Below, in pieces: positions 7,075 to 15,588 of a DNA stretch of 64,000 nucleotides. This DNA comes from Bacteroidota bacterium (GTDB taxonomy: Bacteria; Bacteroidota; Rhodothermia; JANXDC01), in assembly GCA_025059945.1 (NCBI GenBank), contig JANXDC010000009.1, forward strand, positions 1-64,000, written 5' to 3'. Numbering within the stretch: position 1 is the first letter of the stretch; each line of letters begins with the position of its first letter. A program made the position numbers and the translations under genes. The notes below the pieces were generated by a model. The model did no database searches and was not told the DNA's origin. It was given only the letters and a program-made list of their open reading frames with translations.

Positions 7075-10014
7075 TTAGAAGCCGACCCGCAGGCTTATGG
7101 TATACACGCGCGGAGCAGGGAGCGTGAGGAAGTCCTGCCCGTTCGTGATCGTGATGCCGCCGTTGAAGTTCACCTCGGGGTCGGGGTTGTTGTACTTGGT
7201 CGTAAGGAACAGATTCCGGCCCGCGGCCGTGATCACAAACGAGCGCAGGCTCTGCGCCCCGGGCAGCCGGCGCAGTATCGAGGTGGCGTCAAAGCTCAAG
7301 GCCAGCTCGTCGAGCCGGAAGAAATCGCCCGGCTGGATGTGGTTCTCCACCGTGGCGCTCTCACCCAGCAGGCGCACCAAGCGCTCGGCCGCTTGCCGAT
7401 ACTCCTCCGTTCCCGGTGTGAGCACGGGGATGTTCTCGTAGAAGCGGCGCGGCACATTGGTCCCGATCGAGAGCCCGAGCTTGCGCCGCAGCTCCAGGTA
7501 CTCGCGGTTGTTCATGAAGTCGCCTGAGCGGGAGGTGAAGGCCAGCGTGTAGTTGAGCACCTTATGGCCCAGGGCATAGCGGCCGTTTCCGGAGAGCGTG
7601 AAGACGCGGAACAGGCGCACGTTCAGCCCCACGGAACCGGTGTAGATGGGAATGGGGGAGCCGTGATCGAAACGCTGCCCGTTCTCCTCAAGCTCAAAGC
7701 CGATGTAGCGGCCCTGCGCATCGAAGCGCGGCCCCTTCACGCGAGGCACATAGAAGGAGTTCCGGCGCAGGCCAGGCCGGATTACGGTGAAGCTGAAAGC
7801 GTCGAAGATGTCTGCGGCCCCGCCTAAGGTCTTGACCCGGTTGTCCTGGTAGGCGAAGGAGGCGTTGAGGGTGGTCTGTACGTTGCGCGTACGCACCGGC
7901 GTGGCATAAACGGATAGCTCGGCGCCCCAGGCGTCGATGCGGCCCACGTTGCGCGGAATGCCTCCGGAGTTTACGCCCGTGCCTTGAGAGGGCGGAAGCA
8001 GGAAGTTCACGATCGAGTTCGTGGTATACTGCCGGTAGTACGTGAACTCCAGCCCATAGCCGCCGCGGAGCTCAAAGTCGATTCCGCCCTCGATCTCGCG
8101 CGTGCGCTCCGGCTTAATGGCCGTGTTGCCGAAGCGGCTCACGACCAGGCCAGAGCCGTAGCCCGAAGCCGGCGTGGGGGACCAGAGCAGAGGTTGTCCG
8201 TCGAAGATCCCCGGAAGGGCGCCGGATTCGCCGTAGGCCACGCGGGCCTTGAAGAGGTTAAACAGGTTGAAGAAGCCGGGCAACAGGCCCAGCTGGTCCA
8301 AGCGCACGGAGAAGTCCGCGCGCGGGTAAAAGATGTTCCCCGCGTCCCGGCCGTAGGCGCTGGCGAAGTCCCAGCGGAAGCCGCCGGAGAAGAAGATCCG
8401 ATCGTTCCAGTTGAACTCCTGCTGCAAGAACAGCCCGGCCTCGCGGGCGTTGGAGAAGGCCTCGTTGGCGTTGATGAAATCCAGACCGGCTCCAACGTTT
8501 TTCACGAGCTCAGAGCCGAAGTTTTGCTTCTGCACAAAGAAGGAGCGCTGCGTTACGATGAAGGCCTGCGTGCCCAGGATCGTCGTGGCCCGCAGCATGG
8601 CCACGGGATATGTGTAGCGGGCGCTGAAGTCGTAGTTGAACTGGTTGCGGCTGAGCTGAAAGATGTTCCGCTCACCGCGCACGCGGCCGGTATAGGTGAA
8701 GTTGGGCGGGAAGGTGGCGTCGTTGCGCGTATCCAGTCCGTCATAGCCCATCACGCCGCGCAGCTCTAGCCCCTGTATGGGCGCCCAGCTCATCTCAAGA
8801 GAGCCCACGAAGCGGTTTTCGCGGAACTTGTTCTCGATAGAGCGCACCGCCAGGCTATCGGTGAAATACCAGGTGCGCGGGGTCAAGAGCGTGTTGCCCA
8901 GATAGCCGAAGACGTTGTTGTCGTTCTGGGGCCGATCGTTCTCGGTGAGCGAAAAGAAGGAGTTCACCTTCAAGCTCACCCGGTCCGAGGGATAGGCGTC
9001 GAAGTTCGCGCGGAAGGAGCGGCGAAAGAGGCTATTGCTGGGCAGGTGCCCGTCTTCGCGGCGCAGATCGAGCGAGGTGTAGTAGCGCGTCCATCCCGCA
9101 GTGCCCTGAAGCGAGAGGGCGTGATCCTGGATGGGCCCGCGCCGAAAGAGCGCGTTGGCGACATCAGCCGTAAGGTAAATGTTGGGGTCGTATTTGCGGG
9201 CCTGCTCATTGTACCCGAACGTAGAGCGGTAGTCGATCTGGAGGGCGTTCGAAAGGCCCCGGGCGCGCTTGGTGGTGATGAGAATCACCCCGTTTTGACC
9301 GCTCGTGCCGTACAGAGCCCCACCGGCGGCGCCCTTGATGACCTCGATGGACTCGATGTCCTCTGGATTCAGCCCCGTAAGCGTGGAGTATTGCTGGCCT
9401 CCAACGCCGAAGCCTGTGATCTCGGTGTTGGTCACGCGCACGCCGTCGACGTAGATCACGGGCTGGCCCGTGCCGTAAAGACCGCCTCCGGAGCGCATAA
9501 AGAAGCGGAAGCCTCCACCGAGGTTGCCGGAGGGGTTGACGATTTGCAGCCCGGCGATCTTGCCCGAAACGAGCTGGGTCAGAGATGTGTACTGACCGCT
9601 CACTTCCAGGTTGGCCGTGCTGATGCGCGAGACCGAAACAGGCGCGATGGCCTTGGCCGTGCGCGAGGCTACGCCTGTTACGACGACTTCCTCTAGACCG
9701 CGCACGTCGATCTCCAGCCGGAAGTTGACCGTCACGGTCTCCCCGGCCCGGACGGTGATCTGCTCTTGCGCGCGTCGGTAGCCTACGAAGGAGGCCACAA
9801 GCGTATACGTGCCCGCCGGAACGCGCGCGATCACGTACTCGCCCTGCAGGTTCGCGGCCGCACCCAGCGTGGTGCCCTGCAGGACAACGTTTGCCCCCGG
9901 CAGGGGCTCCCCTGTGCCCCGATCCGTTACACGGCCCCGGATGGTCCCCTCCTGGGCCCAGGCAAGAAGGGGAAATCCCAAGCAGAGGAGGGTTAGTACG
10001 GTTCGGTTCATCAT
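7075..10014 (-). CDS. SusC/RagA-like TonB-dependent outer-membrane transporter
   Basis: The protein is a TonB-dependent beta-barrel that imports ligands held by its SusD partner. It starts with a signal peptide (LTLLCLGFPLLAWAQ). A carboxypeptidase-regulatory-like domain follows (about residues 22-105: GTIRGRVTDRGTGEPLPGAN). Next come the EEVVVTGVASR segment, then the plug with IQIVNPSG-like and GGALYGTSGQNGVILITTKR (the SusC signature, near residue 245). The barrel ends in YTISLRVGF with a terminal Phe. At 979 residues it has usual length. The start at 10014 has TAAGGAGAG upstream. A sigma-70-like promoter and a leader hairpin lie within 120 bases. The tonB-like gene near 11 kb could energise it. 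Confidence 0.96.
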   Translation of the reverse strand: MMNRTVLTLLCLGFPLLAWAQEGTIRGRVTDRGTGEPLPGANVVLQGTTLGAAANLQGEYVIARVPAGTYTLVASFVGYRRAQEQITVRAGETVTVNFRLEIDVRGLEEVVVTGVASRTAKAIAPVSVSRISTANLEVSGQYTSLTQLVSGKIAGLQIVNPSGNLGGGFRFFMRSGGGLYGTGQPVIYVDGVRVTNTEITGFGVGGQQYSTLTGLNPEDIESIEVIKGAAGGALYGTSGQNGVILITTKRARGLSNALQIDYRSTFGYNEQARKYDPNIYLTADVANALFRRGPIQDHALSLQGTAGWTRYYTSLDLRREDGHLPSNSLFRRSFRANFDAYPSDRVSLKVNSFFSLTENDRPQNDNNVFGYLGNTLLTPRTWYFTDSLAVRSIENKFRENRFVGSLEMSWAPIQGLELRGVMGYDGLDTRNDATFPPNFTYTGRVRGERNIFQLSRNQFNYDFSARYTYPVAMLRATTILGTQAFIVTQRSFFVQKQNFGSELVKNVGAGLDFINANEAFSNAREAGLFLQQEFNWNDRIFFSGGFRWDFASAYGRDAGNIFYPRADFSVRLDQLGLLPGFFNLFNLFKARVAYGESGALPGIFDGQPLLWSPTPASGYGSGLVVSRFGNTAIKPERTREIEGGIDFELRGGYGLEFTYYRQYTTNSIVNFLLPPSQGTGVNSGGIPRNVGRIDAWGAELSVYATPVRTRNVQTTLNASFAYQDNRVKTLGGAADIFDAFSFTVIRPGLRRNSFYVPRVKGPRFDAQGRYIGFELEENGQRFDHGSPIPIYTGSVGLNVRLFRVFTLSGNGRYALGHKVLNYTLAFTSRSGDFMNNREYLELRRKLGLSIGTNVPRRFYENIPVLTPGTEEYRQAAERLVRLLGESATVENHIQPGDFFRLDELALSFDATSILRRLPGAQSLRSFVITAAGRNLFLTTKYNNPDPEVNFNGGITITNGQDFLTLPAPRVYTISLRVGF

Positions 10015-10067
10015 GCGCCTCTCCTTAAAGTTTTAGAAATCCACCCAACACCGTCGGCGTTCTGCAC

Positions 10068-10086
10068 GGGGAAACGCTATTTCCCC
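10068..10086 (-). promoter_or_regulatory. Leader hairpin upstream of susC
   Basis: GGGGAAA and TTTCCCC form a perfect seven-base-pair stem around a five-base loop, inside the presumed susC leader. It has no T-tract, so it is more likely an mRNA-stability or control element than a terminator. Confidence 0.4.
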
Positions 10087-10101
10087 CTAACAAACGTCCG
10101 T

Positions 10102-10131
10102 ATTATTGGATGGGGCGCTCAGATTTGTCAA
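10102..10131 (-). promoter_or_regulatory. Candidate promoter for susCD
   Basis: On the minus strand TTGACA (10126-10131) is followed after 18 bases by AATAAT (10102-10107). This resembles a classical -35/-10 pair rather than the TAnnTTTG type seen elsewhere in the window. It would give a leader of about 80 bases before susC. Confidence 0.45.
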
Positions 10132-10173
10132 GTTCGGACTTTGCGCGCACAGGGGTTTTAGACGCAAATGTTA

Positions 10174-10201
10174 CATTTTCGAGATCGAACGGTCGAAAAT
10201 G
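10174..10201. promoter_or_regulatory. Perfect 9-bp inverted repeat, possible operator
   Basis: CATTTTCGA (10174-10182) and TCGAAAATG (10193-10201) are perfect inverted copies separated by ten bases, in the divergent region between susC and thpR. The spacing places the half-sites about two helical turns apart, as for a dimeric regulator. No regulator is encoded beside it. Confidence 0.4.
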
Positions 10202-10258
10202 TTGGCTGAATGGTTTTTTATGCGCCTCCAATGGTCTTAGCTTGGGCTCGGAGGTAGA

Positions 10259-10807
10259 ATGCGCTGTTTTTGGGCTGTCGAGATCTCCCGAACGCTCTGG
10301 CCGCAGGTGGAGCAGCTGCAGCAGATGTTGCGGCGCGCGGGCGCAGCCGCCTCCTGGGCTCGGCCGGAGCAGCTGCACCTGACGCTCCATTTTCTGGGGG
10401 AGCAACCCGAAGCGGTGCTCGGAGCGCTTGAGCGCATCGGCCGACGGGCGACCTCCCAGGTGGGGCCCTTTTGGCTCTACAGCGACGCACCGGGCGCCTT
10501 TCCGGATCCGAACCGGCCTCGGGTTGTGTGGCTGGGCTTTCGGGAGGACGAAAACCTGAAACGGCTGCATCGGGCCCTTGGGCAGGAGCTTCGCGCATGG
10601 GGCTTTAGGCCCGAAGAGCGGCCCTTTCGGCCCCACCTTACGGTGGCGCGCCTTAAGCGGCCTATGCCCTTGCGAGACCTTCTGGAACGCTTCCCCTGGG
10701 AACCTGTGCCCCAGGCGGTGCGGGAGCTCGTGCTGTACAAGAGCGAACTACGCCCCGAGGGGGCCCGCTACAGGGCTCTTCTTGCGCTGCCCCTTGTCGG
10801 GGCATAG
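10259..10807 (+). CDS. thpR: RNA 2',3'-cyclic phosphodiesterase (2H family)
   Basis: This 182-residue protein belongs to the 2H phosphoesterase superfamily (formerly LigT), which hydrolyses 2',3'-cyclic phosphate RNA ends. The two catalytic HxTx motifs are visible: HLTLHFLG near residue 40 and HLTVARLK near residue 127. The family phrase RCFWAVEI (normally RxFxAi) opens the protein. A strong site, GGAGGTAGA, precedes the ATG at 10259. The gene is monocistronic, with a terminator of the opposite strand right behind it. Confidence 0.93.
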   Translation: MRCFWAVEISRTLWPQVEQLQQMLRRAGAAASWARPEQLHLTLHFLGEQPEAVLGALERIGRRATSQVGPFWLYSDAPGAFPDPNRPRVVWLGFREDENLKRLHRALGQELRAWGFRPEERPFRPHLTVARLKRPMPLRDLLERFPWEPVPQAVRELVLYKSELRPEGARYRALLALPLVGA

Positions 10808-10823
10808 CCCCAAGCTCACCCTG

Positions 10824-10859
10824 AAAAAAACCACCCCCCTCCGGTGCGGAGGAGGGTGG
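10824..10859 (-). terminator. Rho-independent terminator of the tonB-like gene
   Basis: CCACCCCCCTCC and GGAGGAGGGTGG form a 12-base stem with one mismatch and a five-base loop. On the minus strand it is followed by seven Ts. It lies 43 bases past the stop of the tonB-like gene. Confidence 0.85.
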
Positions 10860-10902
10860 GACCTCGGGAAGCACGCCGTCTACGCCACGGCGCGATTTGG
10901 GG

Positions 10903-11700
10903 TTACGCGGGAGGTCTTGTGGGGTCCTGCAGGCGGAAGCGAACCGGGATCGCAAAGCGCACCCATACGGCTTTACCCCGCTGCCGGCCCGGCTTAAAGG
11001 AGAGCTGCATCACGGCCTCCAGGGCCGCCTCATCAAGCCCACCTCCGGCGCGTTTGATCAACTGCGGCCTATGCGGCCGGCCCTCGGGATCGACGAGCAC
11101 CTCGACGATCACGAGCCCCTCGATACCGGCCTTGCGGGCCAGATCCGGATAGCGGATGAGCTGCTGCAGCCGCTCAAGCCCTCCGATGATCTCCGGCGGC
11201 TCCTCAACAACCACGAAAACCTCAGGCTCCGAAGGCGAAGGCGGCGTCTGCACGGGCGGAGGCGGCGGGGCTTCGGCTGGAGGCGCAAGCGAGGAGACCG
11301 GCGTCGCTTGTCCGACGACGAGCTCACTGGAGGCCGTTAAGACGGGTTCCTCTGCCAGCGGCTTCTCGTCCGGAACCGCGATCGGCACAAGCGGCAGAGG
11401 CGCAGCGGGGGGACGCTCCGGCTGCACGGTCTGTTCGACCAGCTGTAGCGAAACCGCCTCCTGCGGGGCTTCTCGGAGCAGAAACGATCCGGACGGAGCC
11501 AGGGGCAGCCGTAACAGCCCCGTTAACAGGCTCAGGGCCAGCGCCAACCCCACGGCCAGACGCAACGCGTACGTGCGCCGATCGGCGTGCGCGCGCACCA
11601 GCATCGGCCTCAGCCCGCGCACGGCCGGCAGGGCAAGGCCGCGGGCCCGACCCCGACGGCGAAGCGCAAGCTGCGCTAAGGTTTTTGCTGCCGCGATCAT
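10903..11700 (-). CDS. TonB family energy transducer
   Basis: The protein couples the proton gradient to TonB-dependent outer-membrane transporters such as SusC. One inner-membrane helix is at about residues 46-66 (LRLAVGLALALSLLTGLL) after an unusually long basic N-terminus. A proline-rich spacer follows (APPAEAPPPPPVQTPPSPSE, about 155-175). The TonB C-terminal domain is at about 190-260, with YPDLARKAGIEGLVIVEVLV and the later ALEAVMQLSFKPGRQRGKAV. The start at 11700 has GGAAGGAG upstream. ExbB/ExbD genes are not in the window. It may be a general or dedicated TonB. Confidence 0.92.
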   Translation of the reverse strand: MIAAAKTLAQLALRRRGRARGLALPAVRGLRPMLVRAHADRRTYALRLAVGLALALSLLTGLLRLPLAPSGSFLLREAPQEAVSLQLVEQTVQPERPPAAPLPLVPIAVPDEKPLAEEPVLTASSELVVGQATPVSSLAPPAEAPPPPPVQTPPSPSEPEVFVVVEEPPEIIGGLERLQQLIRYPDLARKAGIEGLVIVEVLVDPEGRPHRPQLIKRAGGGLDEAALEAVMQLSFKPGRQRGKAVWVRFAIPVRFRLQDPTRPPA

Positions 11701-11831
11701 CGTTTCGTCTCCTTCCCGAGGTCACCTGTAGCGGTTTCTAACCATATGTACGCACGGGATGATGTGTAGTTTCAGATAAAAGAATATGAAATTTTGATGA
11801 AGCGCCTCCTGCGATTTTCCCTTGTGCGCGC

Positions 11832-11861
11832 TTGCGCGCAAGCAAAAAACCGTTACCTTTA
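11832..11861 (+). promoter_or_regulatory. Bacteroidota-type promoter for the small envelope protein
   Basis: TTG (11832-11834) is followed after 19 bases by TACCTTTA (11854-11861), one base off TAnnTTTG. The -33 element lies within a perfect 12-base palindrome CTTGCGCGCAAG (11831-11842), which could be an operator. Confidence 0.5.
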
Positions 11862-11913
11862 CGCAGAAAGGCCGTCTACTTGCCATGGTTTACTTTGCAG
11901 AGGAGTTTCGATC

Positions 11914-12588
11914 ATGCGGTGGACATTAGCTCTGCTTTTGCTCTGGGGCGGATATCGGCTCGGATGGGCCCAGGTCGTTGTTGTAGAACGTCCGGTGCAG
12001 GCTCAGAGCCCGGATCAGGTGGTGCGCCAGGGCATGGCCTTTTCCCTGATCTTTAGCAACAACGGCTTCGGGATAGGCGGCTATTATTTGCGGACGCTCG
12101 ACCCGGACTGGACGGGCTTTGCGAGTATAGAGATCGGCGCCGGCAAGGATGAAAAGGAGTTTCAGTTCGTCGTCGACTACTTCGGCAACACGATCGTGCC
12201 GGGCAAGCTCAATCGGCTGCTCGTGCTTCCGGTTCTAGTGGGCCTGCAGTACCGGGTCTTCCGCAACGAGCTTGTGGACGCGTTTCGCCCCTATGTGCAA
12301 GCCGCCATGGGACCCACCTTCGCGTGGAAGAGCCCCTATTGGAACGAGTCAGCGGGCCGTCCGTACGACCCCATCGGCGGGCTTCCGCACGGGCGGGCTT
12401 TAGGAGGCTGGACCGTTCAGCTCGGCGTAGGGGCCAACTTCGGTTCCAATTTCCGGTCCCTGCAGGGGGTAAGCTTTAGCTACGCGGTCCATTGGCTGCC
12501 GGCGGGGGTGCAGCTTATGATGGCCAGCCCGCGCCAGCGCGTTTTCGCCTCCCCGCAGCTTGTGCTCTATTTCGGCCGGATGTGGTAA
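11914..12588 (+). CDS. Hypothetical exported protein, probable small outer-membrane beta-barrel
   Basis: I do not recognise a family. The 224-residue protein starts with a signal peptide (MRWTLALLLLWGGYRLGWAQ). The mature part is rich in alternating polar/hydrophobic strands with aromatic residues (GFGIGGYYLRTLDPDWTGFA; QLGVGANFGSNFRSLQGVSF) and ends QLVLYFGRMW with an aromatic terminus, as in outer-membrane barrels. The ATG at 11914 was chosen over an in-frame ATG at 11794 because AGGAG lies 8 bases upstream and the signal peptide begins there. The gene has its own candidate promoter. Transport, adhesion and structural roles are equally open. Confidence 0.75.
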   Translation: MRWTLALLLLWGGYRLGWAQVVVVERPVQAQSPDQVVRQGMAFSLIFSNNGFGIGGYYLRTLDPDWTGFASIEIGAGKDEKEFQFVVDYFGNTIVPGKLNRLLVLPVLVGLQYRVFRNELVDAFRPYVQAAMGPTFAWKSPYWNESAGRPYDPIGGLPHGRALGGWTVQLGVGANFGSNFRSLQGVSFSYAVHWLPAGVQLMMASPRQRVFASPQLVLYFGRMW

Positions 12589-12590
12589 GG

Positions 12591-13055
12591 CTACGCCCGG
12601 CTGAGCCCTTCGAGGGTTTCTGCGTTTTCCAGCTCTTGCACGTAGGCGGAGCTTAGGAAAGCGCGCGCGCTGAGAAGCTCCATCAGGTAAGCCAAAGAAG
12701 GCTTAAGGCCCGGGCGCACCATGGCGGGGTTGGCCCGGTACGCGTAGGCCGAAACCGCCTCGCCCTCGGCCGTCTCGACCGTGACGCGATGCCGCTCATA
12801 GGCGTGCGGCGCGCCCACGGCCAAGTCCAACCGTTCCAAATCCTCGGCCCGCAACGTGTAGAGCACCCCCTCTACGCGGGCGCCTGGCTCGGGCGCGATG
12901 TTCGCGTAGCCCTCTCCGGGGCGCGCCCCCAGTTTGTTGAAAACGAGCCGGAAATCCCGCAGCACGGCCCCGCGGCGCTCCTGAGGAATGATCCCCAGCC
13001 GGTGCAGGTTGGCCTCGTTCATGTTGTGTCCGTAGGCGAAGAAGTAGACCCACAT
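12591..13055 (-). CDS. Gamma-glutamylcyclotransferase-like (GGCT/AIG2 fold) protein
   Basis: The 154-residue protein has the GGCT fold: FAYGHNMN near the N-terminus (family YGSNM), FRLVFNK in the second strand, YANIAPEPGARVEGVLYTL and LDLAVGAPHAYERHRVTV, where the family's catalytic acid normally falls after a GxxxGxY stretch. Here the equivalent region reads LERLDLAVGAPHAYERH, so the catalytic Glu is not certain. Proteins of this fold act on gamma-glutamyl peptides or are uncharacterised. It converges with the preceding envelope gene with two bases between stops. Confidence 0.8.
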   Translation of the reverse strand: MWVYFFAYGHNMNEANLHRLGIIPQERRGAVLRDFRLVFNKLGARPGEGYANIAPEPGARVEGVLYTLRAEDLERLDLAVGAPHAYERHRVTVETAEGEAVSAYAYRANPAMVRPGLKPSLAYLMELLSARAFLSSAYVQELENAETLEGLSRA

Positions 13056-13086
13056 ACTCGATCGGCCTCGTTTCGGCGGAGAGTCG

Positions 13087-14427
13087 TTATTTTATGAGCG
13101 TGCCGCTTACGCAGTCGCCCTCTTCCGGCGGGCCCAGGCGAACGGGGACGATGCGGTTGATCAGGGCGGGCGCGTAGGGTATGCGAACCCTGATGTAGTT
13201 GTCCGTAAAGCCGGACATTTGTCCTGCGCTCTCGGTCGCCTCAAACAACACCGGTCGCATGCTTCCGGCGTGCTCTTCGTAGAAGGCGCGCCGCTTCTCG
13301 TATGCAAGCAGGCGCAGCCGCCGGTTGCGCTCCTGACGCACGGGCGCGGGCACGACGCCGTCCATTTGGGCCGCGGGCGTGCCCGGGCGCTCTGAGTACG
13401 TGAACACGTGCAGATAGGAGACGGGAAGTTCGGCCAAAAACGCGCAGGTCGCCTCGAAGTCCGCCTCGGTCTCACCCGGAAAGCCCACGATCACGTCCGC
13501 GCCGATGGCCGCGTGGGGCAGGCGCTTTTTGATGTAGAGGGCGCGTTCTGCGTACAGCCGCCTTCGGTATCGCCGTCGCATACGGGCCAAGATGCGATCT
13601 GAGCCGCTCTGCAGCGGGATATGAAAATGCGGCATAAAGCGTTCGGAGTCGGCCACAAAGTCGACGATCTCGGGCGTAAGCAGGTTGGGCTCTATCGAAC
13701 TGATCCGGTATCGCGGGATGGGGACGCGTTCCAGCTGGCGCAACAGCTCCAGCAGCGAAGTGCCGATTTTGCGCCCGTAGTCGCCCACGTTGACTCCGCT
13801 TAGGACGATCTCCTGTACACCTTGAGAGGCCAGCTCCCAGGCCTGCTCCAAGACGCTTTCCAGAGGCAGGCTGCGGCTTGGACCTCGGGCCTTGGGGATG
13901 GTGCAGAAGGCGCAGCGGTAGTCGCAGCCGTCCTGCACCTTCAGGAAAGCGCGCGTGCGGTCGCCGAAGGAGTAGGCGGGGGCGATCTCCTCCAGGCCGT
14001 CGATGCAAGAGACGCGGATCTCGGGCTCGGGCTTTTTCCGAAAGTCCCGAACGTATTCGAAGAGCCGCAGCTTTTCGGCCGCGCCCAGCACCAGGTCCAC
14101 GCCCGGGATCGCGGCGAGCTCTTCGGGCCGCAGCTGAGCGTAACAGCCTGTTACGATCACGTAGGCGGCCGGGTTTTGGCGCAGCAGGCGCCGGATGATC
14201 TTGCGGCATTCGCGTTCGGCGGCCTCTGTGACGGCGCAGGTGTTTATCACGTACACATCCGCCGGGTCTTCGTCCTCGACGAGCCGGAACCCGCGTGCGG
14301 CAAACTGGCGCCGCAGCGTGCTCGTCTCGGCAAAATTGAGCTTACAACCCAGCGTGCAGAAGGCCACCGAGGGCTCCTGCTCCGGGGCGCCGCGCCGATC
14401 GATCGCGCAAAGGGGCTCCGCTTGCAT
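13087..14427 (-). CDS. mtaB: tRNA t6A37 methylthiotransferase MtaB (radical SAM)
   Basis: The enzyme adds a methylthio group to N6-threonylcarbamoyladenosine at position 37 of tRNAs for ANN codons. The N-terminal UPF0004 domain has the cluster cysteines (FCTLGCKLN, CAVTEAAE, TGCYAQLRPEEL). The radical SAM motif CDYRCAFC follows near residue 165 in DGCDYRCAFCTIPKARG. The C-terminal TRAM-like region ends the 446 residues. The FCTLGCKLN motif separates MtaB from MiaB and RimO, which read differently there. The ribosome-binding site is weak and the start is slightly uncertain. Confidence 0.93.
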   Translation of the reverse strand: MQAEPLCAIDRRGAPEQEPSVAFCTLGCKLNFAETSTLRRQFAARGFRLVEDEDPADVYVINTCAVTEAAERECRKIIRRLLRQNPAAYVIVTGCYAQLRPEELAAIPGVDLVLGAAEKLRLFEYVRDFRKKPEPEIRVSCIDGLEEIAPAYSFGDRTRAFLKVQDGCDYRCAFCTIPKARGPSRSLPLESVLEQAWELASQGVQEIVLSGVNVGDYGRKIGTSLLELLRQLERVPIPRYRISSIEPNLLTPEIVDFVADSERFMPHFHIPLQSGSDRILARMRRRYRRRLYAERALYIKKRLPHAAIGADVIVGFPGETEADFEATCAFLAELPVSYLHVFTYSERPGTPAAQMDGVVPAPVRQERNRRLRLLAYEKRRAFYEEHAGSMRPVLFEATESAGQMSGFTDNYIRVRIPYAPALINRIVPVRLGPPEEGDCVSGTLIK

Positions 14428-14484
14428 GTCGTGTCGGGCGACTTGGATAGCACCTTTAAAGCGTTTTCTCGGGGGCCTGTTCCG

Positions 14485-15516
14485 CTACGGCAGCCGTAGC
14501 ACGATCTTGCCAAACTGTTCGCCTCGCTCCAGCAGCGCATGCGCCTCGCGGGCGGCCTCCAGGGGCAGAACGCGATCGATTACGGCCCGAAGCTGACGGC
14601 GCCAAATGAGCCGGAAGACGTCCATGAATTCGGCCCGATTGGCCATCGTAGAGCCGATGATGCGCAGCTGGCGCCAGAACACCAGGCGGATGTCCGTTTC
14701 GGCTAGCGCCCCCGTGGTGGCCCCGACGGTCACCAAGCGCCCCTCGCGGCCAAGAAGCCGCAGGGCTTGAGCCCAGGTCGCGCGTCCGACGTTGTCCACC
14801 ACGACGTCCACGCCCAGCTTGCCCGTGCGCTCCCAGACGCGCTGCGACCAGTCCGGGTCGCGATGCAAAAGCACCCAGTCGGCGCCCAGCTCGTAGGCGC
14901 GGCGCATCTTCTCCTCGGTGCTCGCGGTGACCCAGACCTGACAGCCCATGAGCTTGGCGATCTGGATGGCGGCCGTGTTGACGCCGCCCCCTGCGCCCAA
15001 GACGAGCACGGTCTCGCCGGGCTGGATGCGAGCCCCCGTCATAAGCATGCGCCAGGCCGTGGGAAAGACCAGGGCGCAGGCGGCGGCCTCCTCAAAGGAG
15101 AAGCCTTCCGGAATACGCTCCAGGTTTCGGGCGGGCACGACGACGTATTCGGCCATACCGCCCCAGGTGTGTTCGCCTACGATCGCAAAGCGCAGACAGA
15201 GGTTGTCTTGGCCCCGCAGGCAATAGCGACAGCGGCCGCAGGAGAGCTGCGGGTTGACCACGACGGGATCGCCTACTTGCCAGTCCGCTACGTCTGGGCC
15301 GCAGGCGTCGATTGTTCCGGCGATATCGCATCCGCCCACGTGGGGAAACGCGGGGGGTACGCCGGGAAGCCCTCGCCGCACCCAGAGGTCGAGGTGGTTG
15401 AGGGCCGTGGCGCGCACGCGGAGGCGCACCTCCCCGGGCCCCGGTTCCGGAGTGGGCACCTCGCAGTAGTCGACCACCTCAGGTCCGCCGTGTCCCCGGA
15501 TAACGGCCGCTCGCAT
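14485..15516 (-). CDS. Zinc-type alcohol dehydrogenase / quinone oxidoreductase family (MDR)
   Basis: This medium-chain dehydrogenase/reductase uses NAD(P)H on an unknown substrate. The GroES-like half carries zinc ligands: Cys in VGGCDIAG, then the structural-zinc lobe CGRCRYCLRGQDNLC with four cysteines. The Rossmann half has VLGAGGGVNTAAIQIAKLMG. The ATG at 15516 was chosen because GGAGGAGCT precedes it and because it begins the family sequence MRAAVIRGHGGPEVV; a longer in-frame start at 15576 would run into the neighbouring gene's 3' end. At 343 residues the length is typical. Confidence 0.88.
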   Translation of the reverse strand: MRAAVIRGHGGPEVVDYCEVPTPEPGPGEVRLRVRATALNHLDLWVRRGLPGVPPAFPHVGGCDIAGTIDACGPDVADWQVGDPVVVNPQLSCGRCRYCLRGQDNLCLRFAIVGEHTWGGMAEYVVVPARNLERIPEGFSFEEAAACALVFPTAWRMLMTGARIQPGETVLVLGAGGGVNTAAIQIAKLMGCQVWVTASTEEKMRRAYELGADWVLLHRDPDWSQRVWERTGKLGVDVVVDNVGRATWAQALRLLGREGRLVTVGATTGALAETDIRLVFWRQLRIIGSTMANRAEFMDVFRLIWRRQLRAVIDRVLPLEAAREAHALLERGEQFGKIVLRLP

Positions 15517-15588
15517 AGCTCCTCCAACTCCGTACGGGCACCCCGAAGATGCAACGCCTTCGCTTTCCCAGGCCACATCCGAAGCCCC

